Of a stretch of 8,609 nucleotides of DNA, positions 1 through 7,634 are shown one piece after another; within the stretch, counting starts at the first letter, position 1, and the number at the start of each line of letters is the position of its first letter. The stretch covers positions 1 to 8,609 of the forward strand of contig QFPK01000045.1 in assembly GCA_003248865.1 (NCBI GenBank). Reading direction: 5' to 3'. A program made the position numbers and the translations under genes. The DNA is from Sphingomonas sp. Lineage in GTDB: Bacteria > Pseudomonadota > Alphaproteobacteria > Sphingomonadales > Sphingomonadaceae. Below the pieces are notes generated by a model, which saw only the letters and a program-made list of their open reading frames with translations, did not search any database and was not told where the DNA came from.

Positions 1-2
1 CA

Positions 3-98
3 GCACCGCAAGCTTGCCGCCTAACATCAACCCCCAGACGAGGCCCGCACTCCGCTAATTTACGCCGCGAGATGCGCCAAATGTTCTGACGACGGACA
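3..98. repeat. Left copy of a perfect 96-bp terminal inverted repeat (probable mobile-element end)
   Basis: This stretch is the exact reverse complement of 8514-8609, with no mismatch over 96 bp. Its inner edge (T/A at 98) is where the Res reading frame stops resembling type III Res proteins. The inner end reads TGTCCGTCGTCAGAACATTT on the minus strand. On the plus strand, a frame entering from outside the window runs open to TAA at 56-58 and leaves about 40 bp to the inner edge; another runs open to TGA at 87-89. Either could be the tail of a transposase whose gene ends just inside a terminal repeat, but the peptides are too short to recognise. I cannot name the element family. The other possibility is an assembly overlap inside a repeat; the two readings are compatible. 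Confidence 0.85.
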
Positions 99-434
99 GC
101 GCCGGTTCAGCTCAAAAATGGTGCGCAGATACACATAGGTTTTGCCCGTCCCCGTCTCCATCTCCACCGTGAACATCATGCTATCCAGCCGGCCTTCCAC
201 CGGCAGAGCGCCGGCCAGCTGCACCTGTTGCAGATTGGCGTGGATTTCTTCGGGCAACAGCGTCAGCCGGTTGCCATAGCCCAGCTGCCGGTCGCCCAGG
301 GGCAGCTGGCCGGCCTTCGCAGTGGGCTGCACGGTGAACACGCTGGCTTCCGCCGGCTGGCCTTCAAACAGCATGCAGGCGGCTTCAATGGCGGCCTGCT
401 GGTGCGGAAGATCGGCTTCGAAGCGGAATTTCAC
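60..434 (-). pseudogene. Type III restriction endonuclease Res subunit, N-terminal fragment, truncated
   Basis: Res is the ATP-dependent translocase/nuclease partner of Mod in type III restriction-modification. The start is GTG at 434-432, overlapping the Mod stop codon as GTGA; no strong Shine-Dalgarno is visible, so coupling to Mod is likely. The N-terminus reads (M)KFRFEADLPHQQAAIEA, typical of Res. It continues through a linker to the Walker A motif METGTGKT at residues 92-99, followed by YVYLRTIFELNRR. Homology ends at residue 112. The next 12 residues and the TAA at 62-60 come from the inverted-repeat element. Full Res proteins are roughly 900-1000 aa, so the rest of the helicase core and the C-terminal PD-(D/E)XK nuclease are missing. 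A 124-aa product would have no motor or nuclease activity. Family assignment is confident; whether the fragment is expressed is unknown. Confidence 0.88.
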
Positions 435-2356
435 AGCGCGGCAATCCGGGCAATATCGGTGGCGGCAATCCGCTGCTTCAGAATGGCGGCGACATTGGCC
501 TTGGCCGCCGCACTGGCAAAGCCCGAATCCTTGAACCAGAAGGCAGTTTGCGCGGCCGGCGCCAGTTCGGCGCGCCAATCGGCGATGCCGTGGGCCAAGG
601 CTTCGGCCGCATCATCGGCGATGGCAGACAGGCAGACGATCAGCGCCCCGCCGCCCAGCGCATGCGCCCTATGCCCGGCAATGTCGCGGCTTTGGGTGGG
701 GAGCGTGAGATCAATGCCGGTTTTCAGCAAGAGTTCGGTCAGCAGATCATCCTCGCTGCGGCCGGGCAGGATATTATCCACCCCATCCAGCAGGCTGGCC
801 GCCAGATTTTCGGCATGGGGTTGCCAGGGCCGCAGGTTGGAGGTGGCCAGCTTATAGACGCGAAAGCCAGTGTCGAAATCCTTGCCCGGATGGTCTGCCT
901 TCAGCTTGGCGCCGGCGCGACGCAGCCGTTCCTTGGTGAGTTCGGCGATGGTGCGTGGTTTGCCGAGCGTGTCGCAGAAATCGGCGGCGGTTTTCTGGCT
1001 ACTGTTGGCGGGATCGAGCGGTTCGGGCAATTGCACGAGGATATGGCGACGGCGGCCGCCATCGGACGCATTTTGGGCCATCACGGCATGGCCGGTGGTG
1101 CCGGAACCAGCGAAGAAGTCGAGGATCAAGTCGTCCGCCGTCGCGTTGGCGGTTTGGGCAATCCTAGTCAGAAGCCTAATCGGCTTAGGCGTCTGAAAAA
1201 CATCTTCTTCCATGAGCCGCTTGGTCTCTTTACGAGCCTCATCGGTGTGACCCGCCTCAGTGTGTGGCCACCATCCGGATATCACCACTCCATCTTTGGT
1301 TTCAGATAGAAAACGCTTCACCCTAGGCACCCCATTGCCGTCCGGTCCAAACCAAACGCGATTGTCAGCCATCATCTGTTCAATTTGGGCTTCCGGGTGT
1401 CTCCAGCTTGCATTACTTGGTGGGAGGTGTCGGCGGCCAGTTGGAGCTACGATCTCGTAGCGATCTCGTTCGCGCAACTCGTTACGAAGGAGATCGCCGG
1501 ACGTCCAAACTCCCCGAGGATCGTTGTCGGGATTACTGTAAAGCGACTCCTGCTTTTCGGTACGCGGAAGTAGGCCAGGCTTAAATGAAGGGCTTCTTTG
1601 GACAGACACGATGTAGTCTTGCATGAGTGGAATGCCTTTTGCATCCGCTGAAACGCCATACTTTTTTTGCCACGCAATCGTCGCGAGCCAGTTCTCTTCT
1701 CCGAAAATTTCCCCACATAATGTGCTAATATTAGAGAGTTCTTCATCTCCAATCGAAATAAATATTGCACCATCGTCGCGCAGCAATTCTTTAGCTAGCA
1801 CGAGTCGAGGATACATCATATTCAACCAGTCGGTGTGAAATCGTCCGCTGGCTTCCTTGTTGGATGTCATTCGCGCGCCATCCGCGCCACGCTGGCCGGT
1901 CAGCGCTTCATAATTGCCGATGCTGTCACGATAATCATCCGGATACACAAAATCATTGCCGGTATTATAGGGCGGATCGATATAGATCAGCTTCACCTTG
2001 CCGGCATAGCTGCGGCGCAACAGCTTCAGCACTTCAAGATTGTCACCCTCGATCAGGATATTCTGCGTGCTATCCCAATCCACGCTGTCTTCGGGCGCCG
2101 GGCGCAGCGTGCCCAGGCTTGGCGTCAATGCAAAGGCGCGGGCGGCGGCCTTGCCCTTCCAGTTCAGGCCATAGCGTTCTTCGCCTTCCTCTACCGCCTC
2201 GCCCAGCAATTGCCGCAGCACCTCGAAATCAATCTTTCCATCGGTGATGATCTGCGGAAACAGCGCTTTCAGTTGCGCAACATTGCCGGCGATCAGATCC
2301 CCGCTGTGCGCCGCTTCATTTGTGCGGCCGGGCATGGAAATCGGGGTTTCGGGCAT
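431..2356 (-). CDS. mod: Type III restriction-modification DNA methyltransferase (Mod)
   Basis: N6-adenine methyltransferase that also supplies target recognition for a type III R-M complex; 641 aa, a normal Mod length. ATG at 2356-2354 is chosen because AAGGA lies 10 nt upstream (and AGG 6 nt upstream). A second Met at residue 8 is possible; the longer open frame upstream is low-complexity shadow. Catalytic motif IV is DPPYNTGNDF (residues 127-136), followed by the Mod signature GRFHTDWLNMMYPRL (171-185) and DDGAIFISIGDEE (194-206). The SAM-binding motif I is DFFAGSGTT (413-421). This IV-before-I order defines the beta class, with the target-recognition domain between. The C-terminal TGFRVYKLATSNLRPW (496-511) is also Mod-like. 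The TGA stop overlaps the Res start. The gene follows the DUF4391 stop after 58 nt, which holds a weak 5-bp hairpin (2398-2412). The middle third is much AT-richer than the ends. All catalytic motifs look intact. Confidence 0.95.
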   Translation of the reverse strand: MPETPISMPGRTNEAAHSGDLIAGNVAQLKALFPQIITDGKIDFEVLRQLLGEAVEEGEERYGLNWKGKAAARAFALTPSLGTLRPAPEDSVDWDSTQNILIEGDNLEVLKLLRRSYAGKVKLIYIDPPYNTGNDFVYPDDYRDSIGNYEALTGQRGADGARMTSNKEASGRFHTDWLNMMYPRLVLAKELLRDDGAIFISIGDEELSNISTLCGEIFGEENWLATIAWQKKYGVSADAKGIPLMQDYIVSVQRSPSFKPGLLPRTEKQESLYSNPDNDPRGVWTSGDLLRNELRERDRYEIVAPTGRRHLPPSNASWRHPEAQIEQMMADNRVWFGPDGNGVPRVKRFLSETKDGVVISGWWPHTEAGHTDEARKETKRLMEEDVFQTPKPIRLLTRIAQTANATADDLILDFFAGSGTTGHAVMAQNASDGGRRRHILVQLPEPLDPANSSQKTAADFCDTLGKPRTIAELTKERLRRAGAKLKADHPGKDFDTGFRVYKLATSNLRPWQPHAENLAASLLDGVDNILPGRSEDDLLTELLLKTGIDLTLPTQSRDIAGHRAHALGGGALIVCLSAIADDAAEALAHGIADWRAELAPAAQTAFWFKDSGFASAAAKANVAAILKQRIAATDIARIAAL

Positions 2357-2414
2357 CAGATACCTGTCCTTACACAAGGGCGGCGTGCAAGGGGCGCGGC
2401 GCATGGTGCGCCTG

Positions 2415-3155
2415 CTATGCCAATCCCCCCACAAGCGCCTGCAACGCCAGCCGCTTTTGCCGCGCAACCTCGCCCAGCGCAACCGCCTGCCCCAGCCGTT
2501 TTTCCCGCCGCGCCGCCCGCGCCGCCTCCTGCCAGGCGGCATCCGCCAGCCGCCACTGCGCCAGCGCCTCCCGCCGGGCGACGGCCTCTGCCAGCGACAG
2601 CGGCAGCCGGAAGGCGGTGTCGCTCAGCCTTGCGGCAATCCAGGCCTCTACCCGCACCACCAGCCCGTCATACAATGCGCCAATGTCCAGCTGCGGTAAC
2701 CCGCTGATCGGCAGACTGCGCAGGAAGCCGGCCGGTGGTGGCAGCGGGGGAGAAAGGACAACTGCCTCTGTCACCAGCGTCCGCCCATCCTCCCCCAGCC
2801 GGCGCGGGGCCAGCGAAAGCCGCGGCGCATCATCGGCAATCAGCAGCACGATGGGCGCGGGTATGGCGCGGTGGATCAGCTCCAGCAGGCGCAGCGGTGG
2901 CGGGCCATTCGGCGTAAGGCACAGGATATTCACCGCAGGCGCCGGCGGATCGCCGCGCGCCGGAATGGCCACCGTGGCAGGCGATAATTCTGCCAGCCAA
3001 TCCAGCCGTGCAATGCCGCTGTCCACCAGCCGCGCATCCGGCTTGCGGGTGGCGCCATGATCGATCAGCGCGGTTTTGGGAATCCGGCGATCCACCCGCG
3101 CCGCTGGCGGCAGCTCAAAAGCCTCCAGCACGCTCGCCACCGTCGCCTCACTCAT
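2415..3155 (-). CDS. DUF4391-family protein of a type III R-M-linked operon
   Basis: 246 aa. ATG at 3155-3153 overlaps the helicase stop as ATGAGTGA (8 nt), so translation is probably coupled; no Shine-Dalgarno is visible. The N-terminal half fits DUF4391: VDRRIPKTALIDHG (residues 21-34), then IARLDWLAELSPATVAIPA (48-66), then LLELIHRAIPAPIVLLI (90-106), with alternating strands and helices. The last 60 residues are Ala/Arg/Leu-rich and probably helical or coiled. I see no transmembrane segment, signal peptide or catalytic motif. DUF4391 has no established biochemical activity that I know of. As I recall, it recurs beside Snf2-like helicases and Mod/Res pairs, so a structural or regulatory partner of the helicase or methylase is likely; that is inference. 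GC content is very high, which explains the open antisense frames here. Confidence 0.85.
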   Translation of the reverse strand: MSEATVASVLEAFELPPAARVDRRIPKTALIDHGATRKPDARLVDSGIARLDWLAELSPATVAIPARGDPPAPAVNILCLTPNGPPPLRLLELIHRAIPAPIVLLIADDAPRLSLAPRRLGEDGRTLVTEAVVLSPPLPPPAGFLRSLPISGLPQLDIGALYDGLVVRVEAWIAARLSDTAFRLPLSLAEAVARREALAQWRLADAAWQEAARAARREKRLGQAVALGEVARQKRLALQALVGGLA

Positions 3156-6100
3156 GCGGCAGCACGGCCAGCCAGCTAACAACTTCCCAATCGTCCAGAT
3201 CGCCACCACCCGAAACGCCAGCGCCGCCACGGGTGAACAACGCATCAACGGCGCGCTCCTCTGCCTTGCCGCCCACGGCCGCCACGGCGCGGGCCAGCAG
3301 GCGTTGCCAGGTGCCCATCCGGTCTCCGCCATGGGTGCCGCGATCAAAGCGGCCCCAGGCTTCAGCTTGCGCCTCATCGGGCAGTTGCGCGGCCAGCCGC
3401 AGCAGATCGAGCGCCTTTTTGGGGTTCGACGGCGAGATGTGGATGGTTTCGTCCATCGCGATATAGATCAGCGCATGCGGGCGGATCGGGTCTGCCGCGT
3501 CGATTGTGGCCAAGGCGGCAGGCGTTTCGGCGCGCAGCACAAACAATGCGCCGGGCGGAAAATCCTCCGTGGCGGGAATGGGCGCATACAGGCAAGGAAG
3601 GGCCGGCGCTGTGCGCAATGTTTCGGGAAGCTGGGCGAAATCCAGCCGCAAGTCGTTCAACGTCATGTCGGTGATGGTGACGCCGCCGGATATATCCTCC
3701 AGATCAATGGCGCGCGATTGCAGCGCTTCCAGCTGGCGGCGGCGGTAATCCAGATCGTTCATCCGGTCTCCGGCGTCGACCGCGATGATATTTTCCTCGC
3801 CGGTGGCGGAAACGTCCAGCAGGGTCATCTTGCCGGAAACGCTTTTCTGCAGGCCGATATAGGCATCCAGATCGACGTTGGGCCAGAAATTGATCAACTG
3901 AACGCAGGCGTTGCGCGAGCCAAGCCGATCAACCCGGCCAAAGCGCTGCACGATGCGCACCGGGTTCCAGTGGATGTCGTAGTTCACCACCGTGTCGCAA
4001 TCCTGAAGGTTCTGCCCTTCGCTGATGCAATCGGTGGCAATCACGATATCCAGCGCCGGGCCAGGCCGGCTGCCGCGCGAACCAGGCGAGTAGGCGTTGA
4101 GCAAGGACGCGAGATCGGTTTGCAGGCCAGGCACATTGCTTTTGTTGGTGCCGGAGCCGGTGATGAGCGCCATGTTCGCCGGATACAGTGGCGCCAGCGC
4201 TTCGAAGAGATAGGCGGCCGTGTCGGCAAAGGCAGTGAAGATGAGCAGCTTGCCGTTGCCGGGGTTGAATGGGTCGCGCCGCTTGCTGGCGATAAGCTCT
4301 TTCAGATCACGCAGCTTGGCGTCTCTTTCAGCGGTAATGAGGCGGGCCTTGCTGGCAAGATCAGCCAGGCGTGCTTGATCGGCCGACAAATCCTGCCGCC
4401 AGCGCACCAGATCCGCATCGGACAGCAGCACCTTCACCCGACGGCCGACGCCCAGTTCATCCAGCAGCGGGTCGTCTTCGGCGATAAGATCGACATCAGG
4501 CGCTTCGATGCTTTCGTCATGGCTGTCGATGCGCTGGATCAGGCTGGTGACTTCGGCCAGCTGCCGTTCGATGGTAAGGGCAAAGGCGTGGACGCTGGAT
4601 TCCATGCGTTTCAAGAGGTTTATCCGCATGAGCGCGACAAGGCTTTCCTCGCGGTCTGCCTGTCGGAACACGCTGGCGCCGTCTTTCACAGTCTGGTTAT
4701 AGCGTCGATCATAGGCCTCGCGGCGGCTCGGAAGCACATAGCGCAGCGGCGCATAGGCCGAGAGTGTGAGACGGCGAATTTCACTGTTGATATCGCCGAT
4801 GGGCGGGAAGCTGCCTTCGATGTCGGTATCGGCATAAATGTTGCGGGGCGGTAGCTTGACCGGAAAGGTGCCGGTTTCTTCCGTGCCATAATATTTTTCG
4901 ATGTGTTTGCGAGAACGCGCAATGGTGAGCAGATCGAGCAGGCGGAAATAATCAAAGCCCAGCATGTCCAGCAGCTTTTCCGATGATCGGCGATCATCGG
5001 GCAGGGCCTGCCAGCGGTTGAACTGGCTTTGCGCAAGGCGCACGGTGGCGTTGATGCTGGCGATGCCATGGGTGGCAAGCGCAGTGTCATTGCCTTCGGT
5101 GGCGAAGGCAATCTGGTTTTTCAGATCATTCAGCCGGTTGTTGACGGGGGTGGCCGACAGCATCAGCACCCGCGTCTTGACGCCGGTTTTGATGATCCGC
5201 TCCATTAGGCGATCATAGCGGCTGTCATGTTCCGCGCCCGTTGGACGGTTCCGGAAATTGTGCGATTCGTCGATAACGATCAGATCGTAATTGCCCCAGT
5301 TGATGTGATCCAGATCGATATCGCCAGACAATCCCCGATCGCGCGAAAGGTCTGTGTGGTTGAGGACATCATAGCCAAAGCGGTCAGCGGCCAGACTGTT
5401 GCGGACATCATTCTGGGTCCAGATCGTCCAGTTATCGCGCAGTCGTTTGGGAGCGAGCACGAGGACGCGATCATTGCGCAGTTCGAAATATTTAATGACG
5501 GCGAGCGCCTCGAAGGTTTTGCCCAAGCCGACGCTGTCGGCGAGAATGCAGCCGCCGAAACAGTCCAATTTTTCGATGGCGCCAACAACGCCGTCCTTCT
5601 GAAATCGATAGAGCTTTGACCAGATCACGGTCTCGCGGATGCCGGTGGCGGTGCGGACAGAGGCCGCATTCAGCGGATCAGCGAAATCTTCGAACAGGGC
5701 CGTCAGCCCCTGTGCATAGATTCGCGCCGGGGATGGACGGGAGGCATAGTCGAGCAGGGCCGATCGAAGCGGGTGCTGCTCTCCGGCAATCACGGCTGCA
5801 TCCCACTGGGACTGGAACCATTTATGCAGATAGGCCAGCTCGTCCGGGCCATCGCTGACCTGGACAAATCCCAACGACGCGGCCGGCGACAAGCCAAGGC
5901 CCTCCGTAGTGATGTCGCAAGCGCCTGAGATCGCGATGTAAGGGCCGGATGCTGTAGATAGCAGCATCAACGATTGGCTTATTGGTAAACGGGCGGAGCG
6001 GATTTCGCCATTGTTGTTCAAGCGTTCCGCCAGCGCTCTCGCATTGGAACGATGCCTGAGTTCTGCACGCCTGCGGCGGTCAGATGTATTGCCATTGAGG

Positions 6101-6291
6101 TCGGTGAGGGTGTCTGGCTGATTGGCGGTTAGCAAAGACAGTGCTGAATGGGCGGGCAAAGCGCGGAGCAAGGCTTCCGCGCCGTGCAGAGAGATGTTGC
6201 CACTGGCCAGATGAACGGCCGAAGCGGTCGCGCTGTCGCGCTCCAGTAGATCCGAAACGCGGTCTGCCCCGCTGTTGGTGAGAATACGCAT
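3148..6291 (-). CDS. Swi2/Snf2-like SF2 helicase with degenerate PLD-like N-terminal region (defence-associated)
   Basis: 1047 aa, first gene of the operon, predicted to be a cytosolic ATP-driven DNA translocase. ATG at 6291-6289 (MRILTNSGADRVSDLL) is preferred; an in-frame TTG 36 nt upstream is possible. The Shine-Dalgarno is poor in either case. Residues about 1-170 look like a phospholipase-D-like fold: AISGACDITTEGLG (120-133) matches the region after the second HKD motif, but the HxK residues are not evident. The SF2 core follows: Walker A ILADSVGLGKT (249-259), LVLAPKRLRDNW (277-288), Walker B IVIDESHNFRN (338-348), motif III MLSATP (377-382), motif V ATDCISEGQNLQ (752-763), and motif VI QRFGRVDRLGS (782-792). 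A charged insertion (about 570-670) lies between the lobes. The C-terminal 200 residues resemble no domain I recognise. The gene overlaps DUF4391 by 8 nt. The ATPase motifs look intact, so the protein is probably active even though res is broken. Confidence 0.92.
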   Translation of the reverse strand: MRILTNSGADRVSDLLERDSATASAVHLASGNISLHGAEALLRALPAHSALSLLTANQPDTLTDLNGNTSDRRRRAELRHRSNARALAERLNNNGEIRSARLPISQSLMLLSTASGPYIAISGACDITTEGLGLSPAASLGFVQVSDGPDELAYLHKWFQSQWDAAVIAGEQHPLRSALLDYASRPSPARIYAQGLTALFEDFADPLNAASVRTATGIRETVIWSKLYRFQKDGVVGAIEKLDCFGGCILADSVGLGKTFEALAVIKYFELRNDRVLVLAPKRLRDNWTIWTQNDVRNSLAADRFGYDVLNHTDLSRDRGLSGDIDLDHINWGNYDLIVIDESHNFRNRPTGAEHDSRYDRLMERIIKTGVKTRVLMLSATPVNNRLNDLKNQIAFATEGNDTALATHGIASINATVRLAQSQFNRWQALPDDRRSSEKLLDMLGFDYFRLLDLLTIARSRKHIEKYYGTEETGTFPVKLPPRNIYADTDIEGSFPPIGDINSEIRRLTLSAYAPLRYVLPSRREAYDRRYNQTVKDGASVFRQADREESLVALMRINLLKRMESSVHAFALTIERQLAEVTSLIQRIDSHDESIEAPDVDLIAEDDPLLDELGVGRRVKVLLSDADLVRWRQDLSADQARLADLASKARLITAERDAKLRDLKELIASKRRDPFNPGNGKLLIFTAFADTAAYLFEALAPLYPANMALITGSGTNKSNVPGLQTDLASLLNAYSPGSRGSRPGPALDIVIATDCISEGQNLQDCDTVVNYDIHWNPVRIVQRFGRVDRLGSRNACVQLINFWPNVDLDAYIGLQKSVSGKMTLLDVSATGEENIIAVDAGDRMNDLDYRRRQLEALQSRAIDLEDISGGVTITDMTLNDLRLDFAQLPETLRTAPALPCLYAPIPATEDFPPGALFVLRAETPAALATIDAADPIRPHALIYIAMDETIHISPSNPKKALDLLRLAAQLPDEAQAEAWGRFDRGTHGGDRMGTWQRLLARAVAAVGGKAEERAVDALFTRGGAGVSGGGDLDDWEVVSWLAVLPHE

Positions 6292-6417
6292 TCCGCGACT
6301 ATGGTTTGCGGCGGCAGTAACTTGCAAGCAGTGTGAGGAGAGTCAGAGCTTCGCTTCTCGTCTTTGACGGGTTGAGAGCCGGGAGGAGTTTTCCGGCGCC
6401 CGTCGCGGAGATGGGTG
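6292..6417. promoter_or_regulatory. Divergent intergenic region between defence operon and DUF932/parB module
   Basis: This 126-bp gap must hold the start signals for both operons unless transcription enters from outside. It contains an 8-bp palindrome CTTGCAAG (6321-6328), which could serve as an operator, and the structured leader of the DUF932 gene (6366-6404). I could not place convincing -35/-10 elements on either strand. A minus-strand TTGCAA followed 18 bp later by CATAGT would give a leader of only a few bases for the helicase mRNA; I regard it as weak. No small gene is evident. Confidence 0.4.
6366..6410 (+). ncRNA. Structured leader, copy 1 (two-tier hairpin plus RBS) of the DUF932 gene
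   Basis: The outer stem GACGGG (6366-6371) pairs with CCCGTC (6399-6404). The inner stem GCCGG (6378-6382) pairs with CCGGC (6393-6397) and extends by G-U, A-U and G-U pairs to a short loop around 6386-6389. GGAG (6407-6410) lies three bases past the outer stem and 7 nt before the ATG. A second SD-like GGAGGAG lies in the inner hairpin. The same architecture precedes parB. A cis-acting translational control element is the likely role. I cannot assign an RNA family. Confidence 0.6.
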
Positions 6418-7614
6418 ATGCTGGACATGGATGTGATGGCGCCGGCTGCGGCGCGCAATGGCGGCTACAAGGTGGATGTGTCCCGGGGCGAGCGGATCGG
6501 GCGTGTTTCGTCCGAATGGTTCTCGCGGCCGGATGACGAGCGCTTTCTGTCGCTTTCGGAGCTGTTCGCAAGTGTGAAGTGCCGCAGCGACCACAGCCGG
6601 ACGCGGACGGTCGAAAGTGCGGCGATACGGGTCGAGGCGTCGCGGGATGATCCCGAGCGGCTGGCACTGCTGCTGCCCGACAGCGAACGCCTGGTTGCGC
6701 CCACGCACTGGAGTTTTGGACAACTGGCGAGCCTGGTAGGCGCGCCGTCTTCCTATCTGCGGCAGCTTCCCGCACCACTGGCGGCGATCAACTTGCAATA
6801 TGGGCTGACGTCCCATCGTGCCGAGCAGGTGAAGACGCTGGAAATCGAGGATGGCCGTGTCGAGCTGCGCGCGGTAACCGGCCCCGATTATGGCCGTATC
6901 CATGACCATGAACTGGTGTCAGCCGTGCAGCGGATTGCCGGAAATGGCACGGGCGACACGCGCTGGAAGGTTCCCGGCGTGCTCGACTGGTCGACCGGCA
7001 TCTATAATCCGAACGTCGATGTCTCCAAGGATACCACCACGCTCTATGCATCCGACCGGGACGTGTTCCTGTTCCTCGTCGACGACCTGAACCCCATCGA
7101 GGCTGGCCGGCTGCCTGATGGCTCGCCCGATCTCTATTTCCGGGGCTTCTATTGCTGGAATTCCGAGGTGGGGGCGAAGACGCTGGGGATGGCGAGCTTC
7201 TACCTCCGTGCCGTCTGCCAGAACCGCAATCTGTGGGGCGTGGAGGATTTCGAGGAGATCACGATCCGCCACTCCAAATATGCGGCATCGCGGTTCGCTC
7301 AGGAAGCCGCGCCGGCTCTGACGAAGTTCGCAAACTCTTCGCCCACGCCATTCCTGAACGGCATCAAGAGCGCCCGGGAACGGATCGTGGCCCGCAGCGA
7401 CGAGGACCGGCAGGACTTCCTTCGCAAGCGCGGGTTCTCCAAGGGCGAGACCGCCCGGATCATCGACAGCGTTCTGACCGAGGAAGGCCGCAAACCCGAA
7501 AGCATCTTCGACTTCGTACAGGGCATCACTGCCATCGCGCGAGGCAAGACGCACCAGGATGCGCGGCTGGAGATGGAAGGCAAGGCGAAGAAGCTGCTCG
7601 ATTTCGCGGCATAG
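6418..7614 (+). CDS. DUF932-family plasmid/phage-like protein
   Basis: 398 aa from ATG 6418, with GGAG 7 nt upstream; a GTG directly before it would leave only 4 nt and is less likely. The protein fits the DUF932 family common on plasmids, phages and integrative elements. Visible family landmarks are WSFGQLASLVGAPSSYLRQLP (around residues 98-118), YASDRDVFLFLVDD (210-223), and FRGFYCWNSEVGAKTLG followed by FYLRAVCQNRNLWG (241-274). The C-terminal third is a charged helical region containing FLRKRGFSKGETARIID (334-350). No signal peptide or membrane segment is seen. Its molecular function is unknown; in alphaproteobacterial mobile elements it is routinely next to a ParB gene, as here, which suggests maintenance or DNA-metabolism work in transfer or stress. 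The gene appears complete. It is transcribed away from the defence operon and shares its leader structure with parB. Confidence 0.9.
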   Translation: MLDMDVMAPAAARNGGYKVDVSRGERIGRVSSEWFSRPDDERFLSLSELFASVKCRSDHSRTRTVESAAIRVEASRDDPERLALLLPDSERLVAPTHWSFGQLASLVGAPSSYLRQLPAPLAAINLQYGLTSHRAEQVKTLEIEDGRVELRAVTGPDYGRIHDHELVSAVQRIAGNGTGDTRWKVPGVLDWSTGIYNPNVDVSKDTTTLYASDRDVFLFLVDDLNPIEAGRLPDGSPDLYFRGFYCWNSEVGAKTLGMASFYLRAVCQNRNLWGVEDFEEITIRHSKYAASRFAQEAAPALTKFANSSPTPFLNGIKSARERIVARSDEDRQDFLRKRGFSKGETARIIDSVLTEEGRKPESIFDFVQGITAIARGKTHQDARLEMEGKAKKLLDFAA

Positions 7615-7634
7615 GTCGCCCCGCTCATACCAAT

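Noticed and set aside
3..98. Assignment of the repeat to the Tn3 family
   Set aside because: The inner 40 bp contain GTCGTCAGAA, loosely like some Tn3-family ends, but the usual GGGG start is absent and no transposase is in view. I left the family open.
435..578. Upstream extension of the res fragment by 48 codons
   Set aside because: The extension is Cys/Arg-rich, overlaps mod antisense-free but out of frame, and the Res-like sequence begins exactly at the GTG that overlaps the mod stop.
2398..2412. Intrinsic terminator between DUF4391 and mod
   Set aside because: Only a 5-bp stem with no T-tract. Mod is more likely co-transcribed.
2357..2542. Upstream extension of mod by 62 codons
   Set aside because: The extra residues are Arg/Gly/Trp-rich and overlap the end of the DUF4391 gene. 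The ATG at 2356 has a good Shine-Dalgarno and a Mod-like N-terminus.
1835..2707. 290-codon plus-strand open frame
   Set aside because: Antisense to mod and DUF4391. The translation turns into Pro/Ala-rich low complexity, typical of a shadow frame over very GC-rich DNA.
3076..4854. 592-codon open frame on the plus strand
   Set aside because: It lies antisense to the helicase and DUF4391 genes, has no ribosome binding site, and its translation shows no recognisable domain. GC-rich codon bias of the minus-strand genes explains it.
60..6291. DISARM or BREX system
   Set aside because: DISARM-type DUF1998/DrmB genes and BREX pglZ/brxC genes are absent, and Mod and Res carry type III R-M signatures instead.
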